A stretch of 64,000 bases of DNA. Source: Burkholderiales bacterium. GTDB taxonomy: Bacteria; Pseudomonadota; Gammaproteobacteria; Burkholderiales; Burkholderiaceae_C. The notes under the pieces were generated by a model that saw only the letters and a list, made by a program, of their open reading frames with translations, was not told the origin of the DNA and did no database searches. Numbering within the stretch: the stretch's first letter is position 1; each line of letters begins with the position of its first letter. The position numbers and the translations under genes are program-made. Positions 8,009 through 15,871 of the stretch are shown here, piece after piece. The DNA is taken from contig JABEVE010000058.1 in assembly GCA_013044035.1 (NCBI GenBank), forward strand, positions 62,001 through 126,000, read 5' to 3'.

Positions 8009-8968
8009 ATGATTGCCGTGGCTGCCTACAAGTCGGTTTATGCCGTGGATGAGGTCGAGCGCAAGCTCAAAGGCCTGCCACCTGAGGCGCATGAGCAATT
8101 GCGCCACACGTATGCGCGCATGATCGAGGCTGGCGGCCAGCGTCTGGCCATCAAGCCGGCCGAACTGCCCGATCGGGATACGTTGCAGCACGAACTGCCC
8201 AACTTCACCGAGCCGCTGGAAGACATCCGTCGTTGCGTTGCGCTCGCAGCCGACAGCCGCGATGCCATCGAGGTCATGCCCATGCTGCTGCTGGGCGAGC
8301 CCGGTATCGGCAAAACCCATTTCGCCCGCCGCGTCGCCCAGTTGCTGGGCACCACCTGGGCGCTCGCCCCGATGAATGCACTGACCGCAGGGTGGATTCT
8401 GTCGGGCTCGTCGTCGCAGTGGAAAGGCGCCCGCCCCGGTAAGGTCTTTGAGACCCTGGTGCAAGGCGAATTCGCCAATCCGGTGGTGGTCATCGACGAA
8501 ATCGACAAGGCCGCCGGCGCAGCGCAATACGACCCCCTCGGTGCCCTCTACAGTCTGCTGGAATTCGACACGGCGCAGCACTTCACCGACGAGTTCGCCG
8601 AAGTGGCGATCGACTGCAGCGCCGTAGTCTGGGTGGCCACCGCCAACGACGCTGCCGGCATTCCCGAGCCCCTGCTCAACCGACTCAATGTCTATGAAAT
8701 CGACCCACCCGACGAAGCTGGACTGCGCAGCATCGCCGAACGCCTGTACCGCAACATCCGCGGCAGCCATGACTGGGGTTGCGCCTTTCCGGAAACCCTG
8801 AGTCCTGACGCGCTCGACGTGCTGACCCACTGCAAGCCCCGCGAAATGCGTCGCCTCATCACGGGTGCTTTCGGCGCTGCCAAGCTTGCCGGACGCCGCG
8901 AGGTCATGACCCAGGACTTGACACCGCACCAGGCCAGCAAGCGGGGGCGCATCGGCTTTATGCAGTGA
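8009..8968 (+). CDS. AAA+ ATPase, Lon-like ATPase module without protease domain
   Basis: The protein has 319 residues and starts at an ATG with GAGGAGG 8 bases upstream. It has Walker A GEPGIGKTH (96-104), Walker B VVVIDEIDK (159-167), a sensor-1 TAND, and LLNRL with the candidate arginine finger. The segment SSSQWKGARPGKVFETL between the Walker boxes resembles the pore-loop region of Lon ATPases. There is no serine-lysine peptidase domain and no zinc finger, so it is a stand-alone remodelling ATPase. It sits alone between kup and a MarC-family gene, and no partner is adjacent. Its client is unknown. Confidence 0.8.
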   Translation: MIAVAAYKSVYAVDEVERKLKGLPPEAHEQLRHTYARMIEAGGQRLAIKPAELPDRDTLQHELPNFTEPLEDIRRCVALAADSRDAIEVMPMLLLGEPGIGKTHFARRVAQLLGTTWALAPMNALTAGWILSGSSSQWKGARPGKVFETLVQGEFANPVVVIDEIDKAAGAAQYDPLGALYSLLEFDTAQHFTDEFAEVAIDCSAVVWVATANDAAGIPEPLLNRLNVYEIDPPDEAGLRSIAERLYRNIRGSHDWGCAFPETLSPDALDVLTHCKPREMRRLITGAFGAAKLAGRREVMTQDLTPHQASKRGRIGFMQ

Positions 8969-9115
8969 CCCCGACTGCGCCGCGCCCCGCTGGCGTGGCG
9001 CGGCCTTGCCTTCACGCCCGGCGCCGGGCCGAGGCACGTCGAACACGCCGGCCGAATGCTTCCTTCGGCCCCCGCCAGGCACTACGCTTGCGTCTGTGCA
9101 CCCACACCCCACGCC

Positions 9116-9739
9116 ATGAATCTCATCAAACCCCTGGTGGCGTTGCTGGCCATCGTCAACCCGCTGGGCGTGATTCCATTTTTCATTGCTTTCACGGAAA
9201 ACTTCACGCCGGCGCAGCGTCATCGCACCATCCTCATCAGCGCTTTTTCAGCGTTCGTCGTCATTGCCGTAAGCGCCCTCATCGGCATCGATCTGCTGCA
9301 TTTTTTCGGCATTTCGCTGGCATCTTTTCAAGTTGGCGGCGGCATGCTGCTGCTGGTCTCGGCCTTCAGCATGCTCAACGCCCACCCGGGCGCCGTCAAA
9401 TCGACACCGGAAGAGGTCGACGAAGCCGTTGCCAGCGACAGTGTTGCCGTCGTGCCGCTGACCATTCCGCTGCTCACCGGCCCGGCGACCATCAGCACGG
9501 TCATCATCTACGCCAACAAGGCCCACCATTGGGCCGATCACTTCGTGCTGGTGGCCTATGGCGTGATCATCGCCCTGGCCTGCGCGCTGGCGTTTCGCGC
9601 AGCCCAGCCCATTGCCAAGGCACTGGGGAAGACCGGAATCAACGTCATGACGCGACTCATGGGCCTGATTCTTGCCGCGCTGGCAGTGGAGATGATGAGT
9701 GACGGCCTGCTCAAACTCTTTCCAGGCCTGGGGCACTGA
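9116..9739 (+). CDS. MarC family (UPF0056) integral membrane protein
   Basis: This 207-residue membrane protein has six predicted helices and the family opening LIKPLVALLAIVNPLGVIPF. It has a second conserved block VVPLTIPLLTGPATISTVII, typical of MarC/NAAT transporters. The ATG at 9116 places the first helix right after the start; an upstream TTG-type extension adds a non-family tail. Family members have been linked to amino-acid transport, but for most of them, including this one, the substrate is not known. Confidence 0.88.
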   Translation: MNLIKPLVALLAIVNPLGVIPFFIAFTENFTPAQRHRTILISAFSAFVVIAVSALIGIDLLHFFGISLASFQVGGGMLLLVSAFSMLNAHPGAVKSTPEEVDEAVASDSVAVVPLTIPLLTGPATISTVIIYANKAHHWADHFVLVAYGVIIALACALAFRAAQPIAKALGKTGINVMTRLMGLILAALAVEMMSDGLLKLFPGLGH

Positions 9740-9852
9740 GCAACTCTTCCTTGCGGTTTTGCTGCGTCGCACCAAAATGGGTCGGGTTTTCCCGCGTGCA
9801 CCGTGGCCCGTCTGCCTGAATAATTGACTATTCGCAATGCTCATACTCAAGG

Positions 9853-9976
9853 ACACAAGGGGAGCACTGAGGAGACAGCCCATAGGGGTTGCGGTCCACC
9901 GCAAAATCCCCAAGCCATCAGCGGCCATATGCTGAACGAGGCGCCCGAACCCGTGGTTCAGGCGCCTTTTCTTTTC
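9853..9976 (+). ncRNA. Candidate small RNA upstream of the parS/mnmG locus
   Basis: A non-coding stretch of about 120 bases ends in a strong intrinsic terminator (9940-9976). Inside it, 9894-9915 can fold as a GC-rich hairpin: TTGCGG pairs with CCGCAA, and flanking GGGG pairs with CCCC across a small bulge. A -35-like TTGACT lies at 9824-9829, but the -10 is poor (CATACT at 9842-9847 is too close), so the 5-prime end is a guess. It does not resemble 6S, 4.5S, tmRNA or RNase P RNA. A leader of an unrecognised short gene is an alternative. Confidence 0.35.
9940..9976 (+). terminator. Rho-independent terminator
   Basis: GGCGCC (9940-9945) and GAACC pair with GGTTC and GGCGCC (9961-9966) around a CGT loop, with one C/A mismatch between the two stem parts. 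TTTTCTTTT follows directly. It may end either the MarC transcript or a small RNA. Confidence 0.75.
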
Positions 9977-10538
9977 CACGCACCGCAGCGGTGCGCTCCC
10001 ATCCTCGTCCAGGGTCACGGTCTGTTGACCAGGGCTTTGGCTCCGGACGTTGTGGACTCCTTCGTGGGCAGCGGCAGACGGATCCCAGCCTGAGCCCTGC
10101 TCTCTGCCTTCCCCACCCCGGGCCACCGGCCTTGTCCTTGTCGAAGAGCTAAGCCCGATCCGGTGGGACTTCCGTAACCACGCCGCCATTCCAGCGGCGG
10201 GGCTCTGAAGCCCAGCGCTCCCTGACACTCTGGCCGCCTTCGTTGACCCCTTCCTCGGCACACACGCCATGTCGCATGTCGAACCGGGCGATTTTCGCAA
10301 GGCGCCCCCCTTCGTCCTCACCGCCATGTCGATCTGCACCCTCCGGCATAAGGACCAGGGCATCATCACCAAACGCATCAGAGGGCCTACCGAGGCGGCT
10401 CTTGACGCCATCGTCGGCTGCGTCATTGCTGTCGATGATGGGCTTTTCGACCTCGAGACGTGTGCTGTCCCGGTGATCCTGGTCGTACCAGATTTCCGCT
10501 CATGCACTCCGCGTCAGGCAGGATGTCTCCCAGCCTGA
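9977..10538. other. Stretch without an assignable gene
   Basis: About 560 bases of coding-like, GC-rich sequence lie between the terminator and parS. Both strands have open frames: one of 89 codons on the plus strand from 10269, and a minus-strand frame running from about 10500 to 10149. I recognise no family in either, and neither has a convincing start. It may be a relic of a gene or mobile element. Confidence 0.4.
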
Positions 10539-10580
10539 TTGCTCGCGGTGATGTTTCACGTGAAACATCACCGCGAGCAA
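10539..10580. promoter_or_regulatory. parS centromere site inside a perfect 42-bp palindrome
   Basis: The 16-bp core TGTTTCACGTGAAACA at 10552-10567 is the consensus ParB-binding parS sequence. The symmetry extends without a mismatch to 21 bp on each side (10539-10559 against 10560-10580), far beyond the core. It lies 43 bp upstream of mnmG and about 4 kb from parB. ParB should load here, spread, and help ParA segregate the origin. No other copy of the core was noticed in the window by eye. Confidence 0.9.
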
Positions 10581-10622
10581 GGCATCAGGGACCTACAATC
10601 GGACACTCATTTTCAAGAGCCC

Positions 10623-12551
10623 ATGGACTTCCCTGAAATTTTCGATGTCATCGTCGTTGGCGGCGGGCATGCCGGCACAGAAGCGGCGCTTGCCGCTGCG
10701 CGCATGGGCGCGGCAACCTTATTGCTGACACACAACATTGAAACCCTTGGCCAGATGTCGTGCAATCCGTCCATCGGTGGCATCGGCAAAGGCCACCTGG
10801 TGAAGGAAGTCGACGCGCTCGGTGGCGCCATGGCGGCGGCAACCGATGTGGCCGGAATCCAGTTTCGCATTCTCAACGAGAGCAAAGGCCCGGCGGTTCG
10901 AGCAACGCGTGCCCAGGCGGATCGCGTGCTATACAAAGCCGCCATCCGCCATCGACTCGAAAATCAAGCCGGTCTTTGGCTATTCCAACAGGCCGTCGAT
11001 GATCTGTTGATGGAGTCGACAGGGCGTGGAGAACGCGTTGCTGGAGCCGTCACCCAAAGCGGTATCCGCTTCCGCGCGCGCAGCGTGGTGCTCACAGCCG
11101 GCACCTTCCTCGACGGCAAAATCCATATTGGCCTGGAGCATTACCCAGCCGGTCGGGCAGGAGAGCCGCCCGCCATGTCCCTCGCGCAGCGCTTACGCGA
11201 GTTGAACCTTCCCCGAGGGCGTCTCAAAACCGGGACGCCGCCGCGCATCGATGGTCGAAGCATCGACTTTTCCAAGATGGAAGAGCAGCCCGGCGACCGG
11301 CACCCTGTTCCAGTGTTCAGCTTCCTTGGGAGCGCGCAGCAACATCCCGCACAAGTCTCATGCTGGATCACGCAGACCAATGCGCGCACCCACGACGTCA
11401 TTCGCGGCGGACTCGACCGCAGTCCGATGTACACCGGCGTGATCGAAGGCATCGGACCGCGCTATTGCCCCAGTATCGAGGACAAGATACATCGCTTCGC
11501 CAGCAAAGACGCCCACCAGATCTTCCTGGAGCCCGAGGGCCTGAGCACGCACGAGTTCTACCCGAACGGCATTTCCACCAGCCTCCCGTTCGACGTGCAA
11601 CTCGACCTGGTGCACAGCATTGCGGGCCTGGAGCAGGCGCACCTGCTGCGTCCGGGATATGCCATCGAATACGACTATTTCGATCCCCGGGGGCTGAAAA
11701 CCTCGCTGCAGACGCAAGCCATCGAAGGTCTCTTTTTTGCCGGGCAAATCAATGGCACCACCGGCTACGAGGAGGCTGCCGCCCAGGGCCTGCTGGCCGG
11801 GGCCAACGCCGCGCTGCTGGTCCAGGGGCGCGAGCCCTGGTGTCCAGCACGCGATCAGGCTTATCTCGGTGTGCTGGTCGACGACCTCATCACCAAGGGG
11901 GTGAACGAGCCTTACCGCATGTTCACCAGTCGCGCCGAATATCGCTTGAGCCTACGCGAGGACAACGCCGACCTGCGTCTGACCGAAGTCGGGCGTCATC
12001 TCGGTCTGGTGGACGATGGCCGCTGGGATGCGTTCTGCCGCAAACGTGACGCCATCGAGCGTGAACGCCAGCGCCTGCGCTCGACCTGGGTGCAACCCGA
12101 AAACCTACCCCCCGTACAAGCGCGGCAACTCATCGGTCAGGCGATCGAGCGCGAATACCGGCTCGAAGACTTGCTGCGCCGACCGGAAGTCGACTACTCC
12201 CGACTGGTCAGTGCACTCGAGGGGCGTTTCGCCGCGCCGCAAGCCTTGCAGCCCGCAGAGGCTGAACAGGTGCAAATTGCCGTGAAATACGCCGGCTACA
12301 TCGACCGGCAACAGCAAGATGTCCAGCGAGCCGCAGCGTACGAGAATCAACCCTTGCCGACCGATCTCGACTACGACGCCGTATCCGGCCTGTCCATCGA
12401 AGTGCGGCAGAAACTGGGGCGTGCGCGGCCACAAACCCTGGGCCAGGCTTCGCGCATTTCGGGCGTGACTCCAGCCGCCGTCTCGCTTTTGCTGGTGCAC
12501 TTGCGCAAACACCGGTTGCGTCCCTCGGCCGCACCGCCCCAAGCCGCTTGA
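10623..12551 (+). CDS. mnmG: tRNA uridine-5-carboxymethylaminomethyl modification enzyme MnmG (GidA)
   Basis: This 642-residue FAD protein works with MnmE to add the carboxymethylaminomethyl group to U34 of certain tRNAs. The dinucleotide-binding motif [10 protein letters not shown] is at residues 13-22. The family blocks [31 protein letters not shown] and the C-terminal helical domain ([19 protein letters not shown]) are all present. The frame is open up to 10539, inside the parS palindrome, but similarity begins at [15 protein letters not shown], so ATG 10623 is used. It is the first gene of a compact mnmG-rsmG-parA-hydrolase-parB run. Confidence 0.97.
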   Translation: MDFPEIFDVIVVGGGHAGTEAALAAARMGAATLLLTHNIETLGQMSCNPSIGGIGKGHLVKEVDALGGAMAAATDVAGIQFRILNESKGPAVRATRAQADRVLYKAAIRHRLENQAGLWLFQQAVDDLLMESTGRGERVAGAVTQSGIRFRARSVVLTAGTFLDGKIHIGLEHYPAGRAGEPPAMSLAQRLRELNLPRGRLKTGTPPRIDGRSIDFSKMEEQPGDRHPVPVFSFLGSAQQHPAQVSCWITQTNARTHDVIRGGLDRSPMYTGVIEGIGPRYCPSIEDKIHRFASKDAHQIFLEPEGLSTHEFYPNGISTSLPFDVQLDLVHSIAGLEQAHLLRPGYAIEYDYFDPRGLKTSLQTQAIEGLFFAGQINGTTGYEEAAAQGLLAGANAALLVQGREPWCPARDQAYLGVLVDDLITKGVNEPYRMFTSRAEYRLSLREDNADLRLTEVGRHLGLVDDGRWDAFCRKRDAIERERQRLRSTWVQPENLPPVQARQLIGQAIEREYRLEDLLRRPEVDYSRLVSALEGRFAAPQALQPAEAEQVQIAVKYAGYIDRQQQDVQRAAAYENQPLPTDLDYDAVSGLSIEVRQKLGRARPQTLGQASRISGVTPAAVSLLLVHLRKHRLRPSAAPPQAA

Positions 12552-12564
12552 ACGGCCATTGCCC

Positions 12565-13332
12565 ATGCAACGTCTCCATGCAAGCCCTGCCCAAGACCAC
12601 GCCTTGACCGTCCGCGGCCAGGCTAAGGACATCAACGCAGCTCGAGGGCTGCAACGCTCTGGTGGGAGTACCAACGCATCCGAGCGACTCGACCAACTGC
12701 TGCTCAGGCTGCAACTGCCGGCCACCTCCACGCAGCGCGCACAACTGCTGGCCTACCTGGATCTGCTCGAACGCTGGAATCGGGTCTACAACCTCACCGC
12801 GGTGCGCCAACCGCAGCAGATGTTCACATTGCACCTGGCAGATTGCCTCGCCCTCGTACCGATCCTGGCGGCACGCGCGCCACAGCGCTTGCTGGATGTC
12901 GGCTCTGGTGGCGGCTTGCCCGGGCTGGTGCTGGCCATCATGCGGCCCGAGATGGTGGTCGTGCTGAACGACGCCGTACAAAAAAAATGCGCATTCATGC
13001 AGCAGGCCGCTGCCGAGTTGCGCTTACCCCGGGTCCATGTGGCGCATGGCCGAGTGGAGCGCCTGGCACAAGCCCCCTTCGACTGCATCACCAGTCGGGC
13101 GTTCAGTGATCTCGGCACCCTGATCCAGCTCACCCAGCCTTTGCTGGCCGAGGGTGGCTGCTGGGCAGCAATGAAGGGTCACCCGCCGCAGGCCGAATTG
13201 ACTGCTCTACCGACGGAAATCGACGCCCATGTGGAGACCCTGAACGTGCCCGATCTGGACGCACAACGCTGCGTGGTGTTGATGCTGCGACGCAGCAATT
13301 CCATCACTTCCGATGCCGTGCAAGGACCGTAA
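12565..13332 (+). CDS. rsmG: 16S rRNA (guanine527-N7)-methyltransferase RsmG (GidB)
   Basis: The SAM-binding motif I reads LLDVGSGGGLPGLVLAI near residues 110-126, followed by KKCAFMQQAAAEL and SRAFSDL, all typical of RsmG. The protein methylates G527 of 16S rRNA in the ribosome decoding region. With the ATG at 12565 it has 255 residues, some 40 more than usual. Residues 1-40 are low in family character, so the true start may be downstream, although no better ATG with a ribosome site was seen. It begins 13 bp after mnmG. Confidence 0.93.
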   Translation: MQRLHASPAQDHALTVRGQAKDINAARGLQRSGGSTNASERLDQLLLRLQLPATSTQRAQLLAYLDLLERWNRVYNLTAVRQPQQMFTLHLADCLALVPILAARAPQRLLDVGSGGGLPGLVLAIMRPEMVVVLNDAVQKKCAFMQQAAAELRLPRVHVAHGRVERLAQAPFDCITSRAFSDLGTLIQLTQPLLAEGGCWAAMKGHPPQAELTALPTEIDAHVETLNVPDLDAQRCVVLMLRRSNSITSDAVQGP

Positions 13333-13341
13333 GGACGACCC

Positions 13342-14130
13342 ATGGCCTCGGTCTTTTGCGTCGCCAACCAGAAGGGCGGGGTCGGCAAGACCACCACCTC
13401 CGTCAATCTTGCCGCCGGGCTGGCCCAGCTCGGCCAGCGCGTGCTGCTGGTCGACCTCGATCCGCAGGGTAATGCCACCATGGGCTCGGGCATCGACAAG
13501 CGCGACCTCACGCCGAGCGTCTACCAGGTGCTGCTGGGCATGACCGCTGTAGCCGAAGTCCGCCGCCACAGTGACAAGGCCGGCTACGACGTGCTCGGAG
13601 CCAACCGCGAATTGGCGGGCGCCGAAGTCGAACTGGTGGACTTGGATCGGCGCGAACACCGCCTGAAAGACCTGCTCAGGCCGATCATGCCGGACTACGA
13701 CTTCATTCTCATCGACACGCCGCCTTCGCTCGGTCTGCTCACCCTCAACGGATTGTGTGCCGCGCAGGGCGTGATCGTGCCCATGCAATGCGAGTATTTT
13801 GCCCTCGAAGGCCTGTCGGATCTGGTCAACACCGTGCGCCAGGTGCATGCCAAGTTCAATCCTGAACTCGTGCTCATCGGTCTGCTGCGGGTGATGTTCG
13901 ATCCGCGCATCACCTTGCAGCAGCAGGTCAGCGAGCAGCTCAAGACCCATTTCGGTGCCAAGGTGTTCGACAGTGTCATCCCGCGCAACGTACGCCTGGC
14001 CGAGGCGCCGAGCTATGGCCAGCCTGGCGTGGTGTTCGACAAGTCCAGCCGGGGCGCGGTCGCCTATCTCGACTTCGCGCAGGAAATGGTGCGTCGCGTC
14101 CGTGCGCCGGCCATCGCGGCCGTTGCCTGA
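13342..14130 (+). CDS. parA: Chromosome-partitioning ATPase ParA (Soj)
   Basis: This 262-residue deviant-Walker ATPase has NQKGGVGKTTTSVNLAA at residues 9-25, with the signature lysine, then DLDPQGNATMGSG and FILIDTPPSLGLLT. It forms an ATP-dependent gradient on the nucleoid that moves ParB-parS complexes. AAGGACGACCC precedes the ATG. The gene lies 9 bp after rsmG and is separated from parB by a single hydrolase gene. Confidence 0.96.
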   Translation: MASVFCVANQKGGVGKTTTSVNLAAGLAQLGQRVLLVDLDPQGNATMGSGIDKRDLTPSVYQVLLGMTAVAEVRRHSDKAGYDVLGANRELAGAEVELVDLDRREHRLKDLLRPIMPDYDFILIDTPPSLGLLTLNGLCAAQGVIVPMQCEYFALEGLSDLVNTVRQVHAKFNPELVLIGLLRVMFDPRITLQQQVSEQLKTHFGAKVFDSVIPRNVRLAEAPSYGQPGVVFDKSSRGAVAYLDFAQEMVRRVRAPAIAAVA

Positions 14131-14134
14131 AATC

Positions 14135-14770
14135 ATGACCACACCAACGGTTTTGCTGCTGCCCGGTTGGCAAGGCTCGGAGGCCGAGCATTGGCAAAGC
14201 CGCTGGGAAGAAGTGCACGGTGATCTGCGCGTGCAGCAACATGATTGGAACACCCCACTGCGCGGCGACTGGATCTGCCAGCTCGAGGCCGCCATCCATC
14301 AAGCCCCGGCGCCTGTGCTGCTGGTTGCGCACAGCCTGGGCTGCCATCTCGTCGCCGGCTGGGCCGCCGCCAGTCCGCTTTTCAGCACGACTGGCGATCC
14401 ACGCGCAGGACCGGTCCTCGCCGCCTTGCTGGTGGCGCCGCCCGACTTGACCCGCCCCGACTTGCCGCCCGCCCTGCATAGCTGGGCTGGTCACCCGCTG
14501 CGGCGCTTGCCGTTTCCCGCGCATCTGCTGAGCAGCAACGACGACCCGTTTTGCAGCGCCCAGGCCGCGGCAAGCATGGCCGCCGCCTGGGGCGCCCGAC
14601 ACACGAATCTCGGCGCACTCGGGCATATCAACAGCGCCAGTGGCCTGGGCGACTGGCCGCAAGGCCGCGCCTGTCTGCAGGAACTGGCCGCTGCGGCACT
14701 GGCGACGAATGCCGACCGTTCCGTGCCACCACAAGCCGCATTTCCCTTCCCAGCACCACCCCCTCCATGA
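14135..14770 (+). CDS. RBBP9/YdeN-family alpha/beta serine hydrolase
   Basis: The protein has 211 residues. It opens with the strand-loop VLLLPGWQGSEAEHWQSRW, the nucleophile elbow is VAHSLGCHLVAGW (about residues 68-80), and the acid and histidine of the triad are probably in SSNDDPF and ALGHINSASGLGDWPQG. These are hallmarks of the RBBP9/YdeN hydrolases (DUF1234-like), which have no settled physiological substrate. It starts 4 bp after parA and its stop overlaps the parB ATG (ATGA at 14767-14770). It is therefore translationally embedded in the partition operon, which is unusual. Confidence 0.85.
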   Translation: MTTPTVLLLPGWQGSEAEHWQSRWEEVHGDLRVQQHDWNTPLRGDWICQLEAAIHQAPAPVLLVAHSLGCHLVAGWAAASPLFSTTGDPRAGPVLAALLVAPPDLTRPDLPPALHSWAGHPLRRLPFPAHLLSSNDDPFCSAQAAASMAAAWGARHTNLGALGHINSASGLGDWPQGRACLQELAAAALATNADRSVPPQAAFPFPAPPPP

Positions 14771-15684
14771 GCGCGAATCCCTCCACTCCACCGCCAGCTT
14801 CCGGCAAAAAACGTAAAGGCCTGGGTCTGGGCCTTGAAGCCCTGCTCGGCGCGCAAGGGGCCGATATCGCCCCCGCCGGCAGCCCCTCCAGCCTTCCGCT
14901 GGAGGTTCTGGAGCCCGGCAAATACCAGCCGCGCACCCGCATGGACGAGGGCGCGCTGTACGAACTGGCCGAGAGCATCAAGGCCCAGGGCGTGATGCAG
15001 CCCATCCTGGTGCGTCCACTGGGCGAAGGACGCTACGAGATCATTGCCGGCGAACGCCGCACCCGCGCTGCACGTCTGGCCGGACTGGACGTGGTGCCGG
15101 TTCTGGTCCGCGAGGTCCCCGACCAGACCGCGCTGGCCATGGCCTTGATCGAGAACATCCAGCGTGAAGACTTGAACCCGCTGGAAGAGGCCCAGGGCAT
15201 TCAGCGTCTGATCGCCGAGTTCCGCTTCACCCACGAGCAGGCGGCGCAAGCTGTGGGGCGCTCGCGCGCAGCGGTGAGCAATCTGCTGCGCCTCATCAAC
15301 CTTGCCCAACCGGTGCAGGCCATGCTGCTGGCCGGTGATCTGGACATGGGCCACGCCCGCGCCCTGCTGGCGTTGGACGGTGCCGCCCAGGTGCAGGCGG
15401 CGCAACAAGTGCACGCCAAGCGCCTGTCGGTGCGTGAAACCGAGCGCCTGTGCGCCCGTGCCACGCAACAGGGCAGCGTCGCCAAACCACGCTCCGCCGC
15501 CGCGCCCGACCGCGATGCTCGTGAACTGCAACGCATCGAAACCGAATTGGCCGAGCATCTGGCCGCGCCGGTGCGCATCCGCGTCAAGGGTAGCGGCGCC
15601 GCCTTGCGCGGCGACATCAGCTTGGGCTTTCACTCGCTCGATGAGCTCAACGGCCTCATCGCCTTGCTGCGCCCCGCCGCCTGA
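14767..15684 (+). CDS. parB: Chromosome-partitioning protein ParB (Spo0J)
   Basis: This 305-residue protein binds parS and CTP and forms the partition complex. A basic KKRKGLGLGLEALLG N-terminus contacts ParA. The ParB/Srx core follows with YQPRTRMDEGALYELAESI and GERRTRAARLAGL (the CTP-binding GxRR motif), then a helix-turn-helix of the type FTHEQAAQAVGRSRAAVSNL, and a C-terminal dimerisation region (VRIRVKGSGAALRGDISLGF). The start is set by the ATGA overlap with the hydrolase. Its target, parS, is present at 10552-10567. Confidence 0.96.
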   Translation: MSANPSTPPPASGKKRKGLGLGLEALLGAQGADIAPAGSPSSLPLEVLEPGKYQPRTRMDEGALYELAESIKAQGVMQPILVRPLGEGRYEIIAGERRTRAARLAGLDVVPVLVREVPDQTALAMALIENIQREDLNPLEEAQGIQRLIAEFRFTHEQAAQAVGRSRAAVSNLLRLINLAQPVQAMLLAGDLDMGHARALLALDGAAQVQAAQQVHAKRLSVRETERLCARATQQGSVAKPRSAAAPDRDARELQRIETELAEHLAAPVRIRVKGSGAALRGDISLGFHSLDELNGLIALLRPAA

Positions 15685-15871
15685 GACGCGCCCGTTAGCC
15701 GCCGCTCCCCCTGCGCCACGCTGATGACGGGGATGCGAGCGCGCGTCTGCATGCTCCCGCAAGCGCCGCGGCCGCGTCCCCCGAACGGGCGATGGCGACC
15801 CGGCAGCCCGCCCCTACACTGCAACTCCACCCGCTTGATTTGCCTTGGGGCTTACCGTGGAGCGCGTCATC

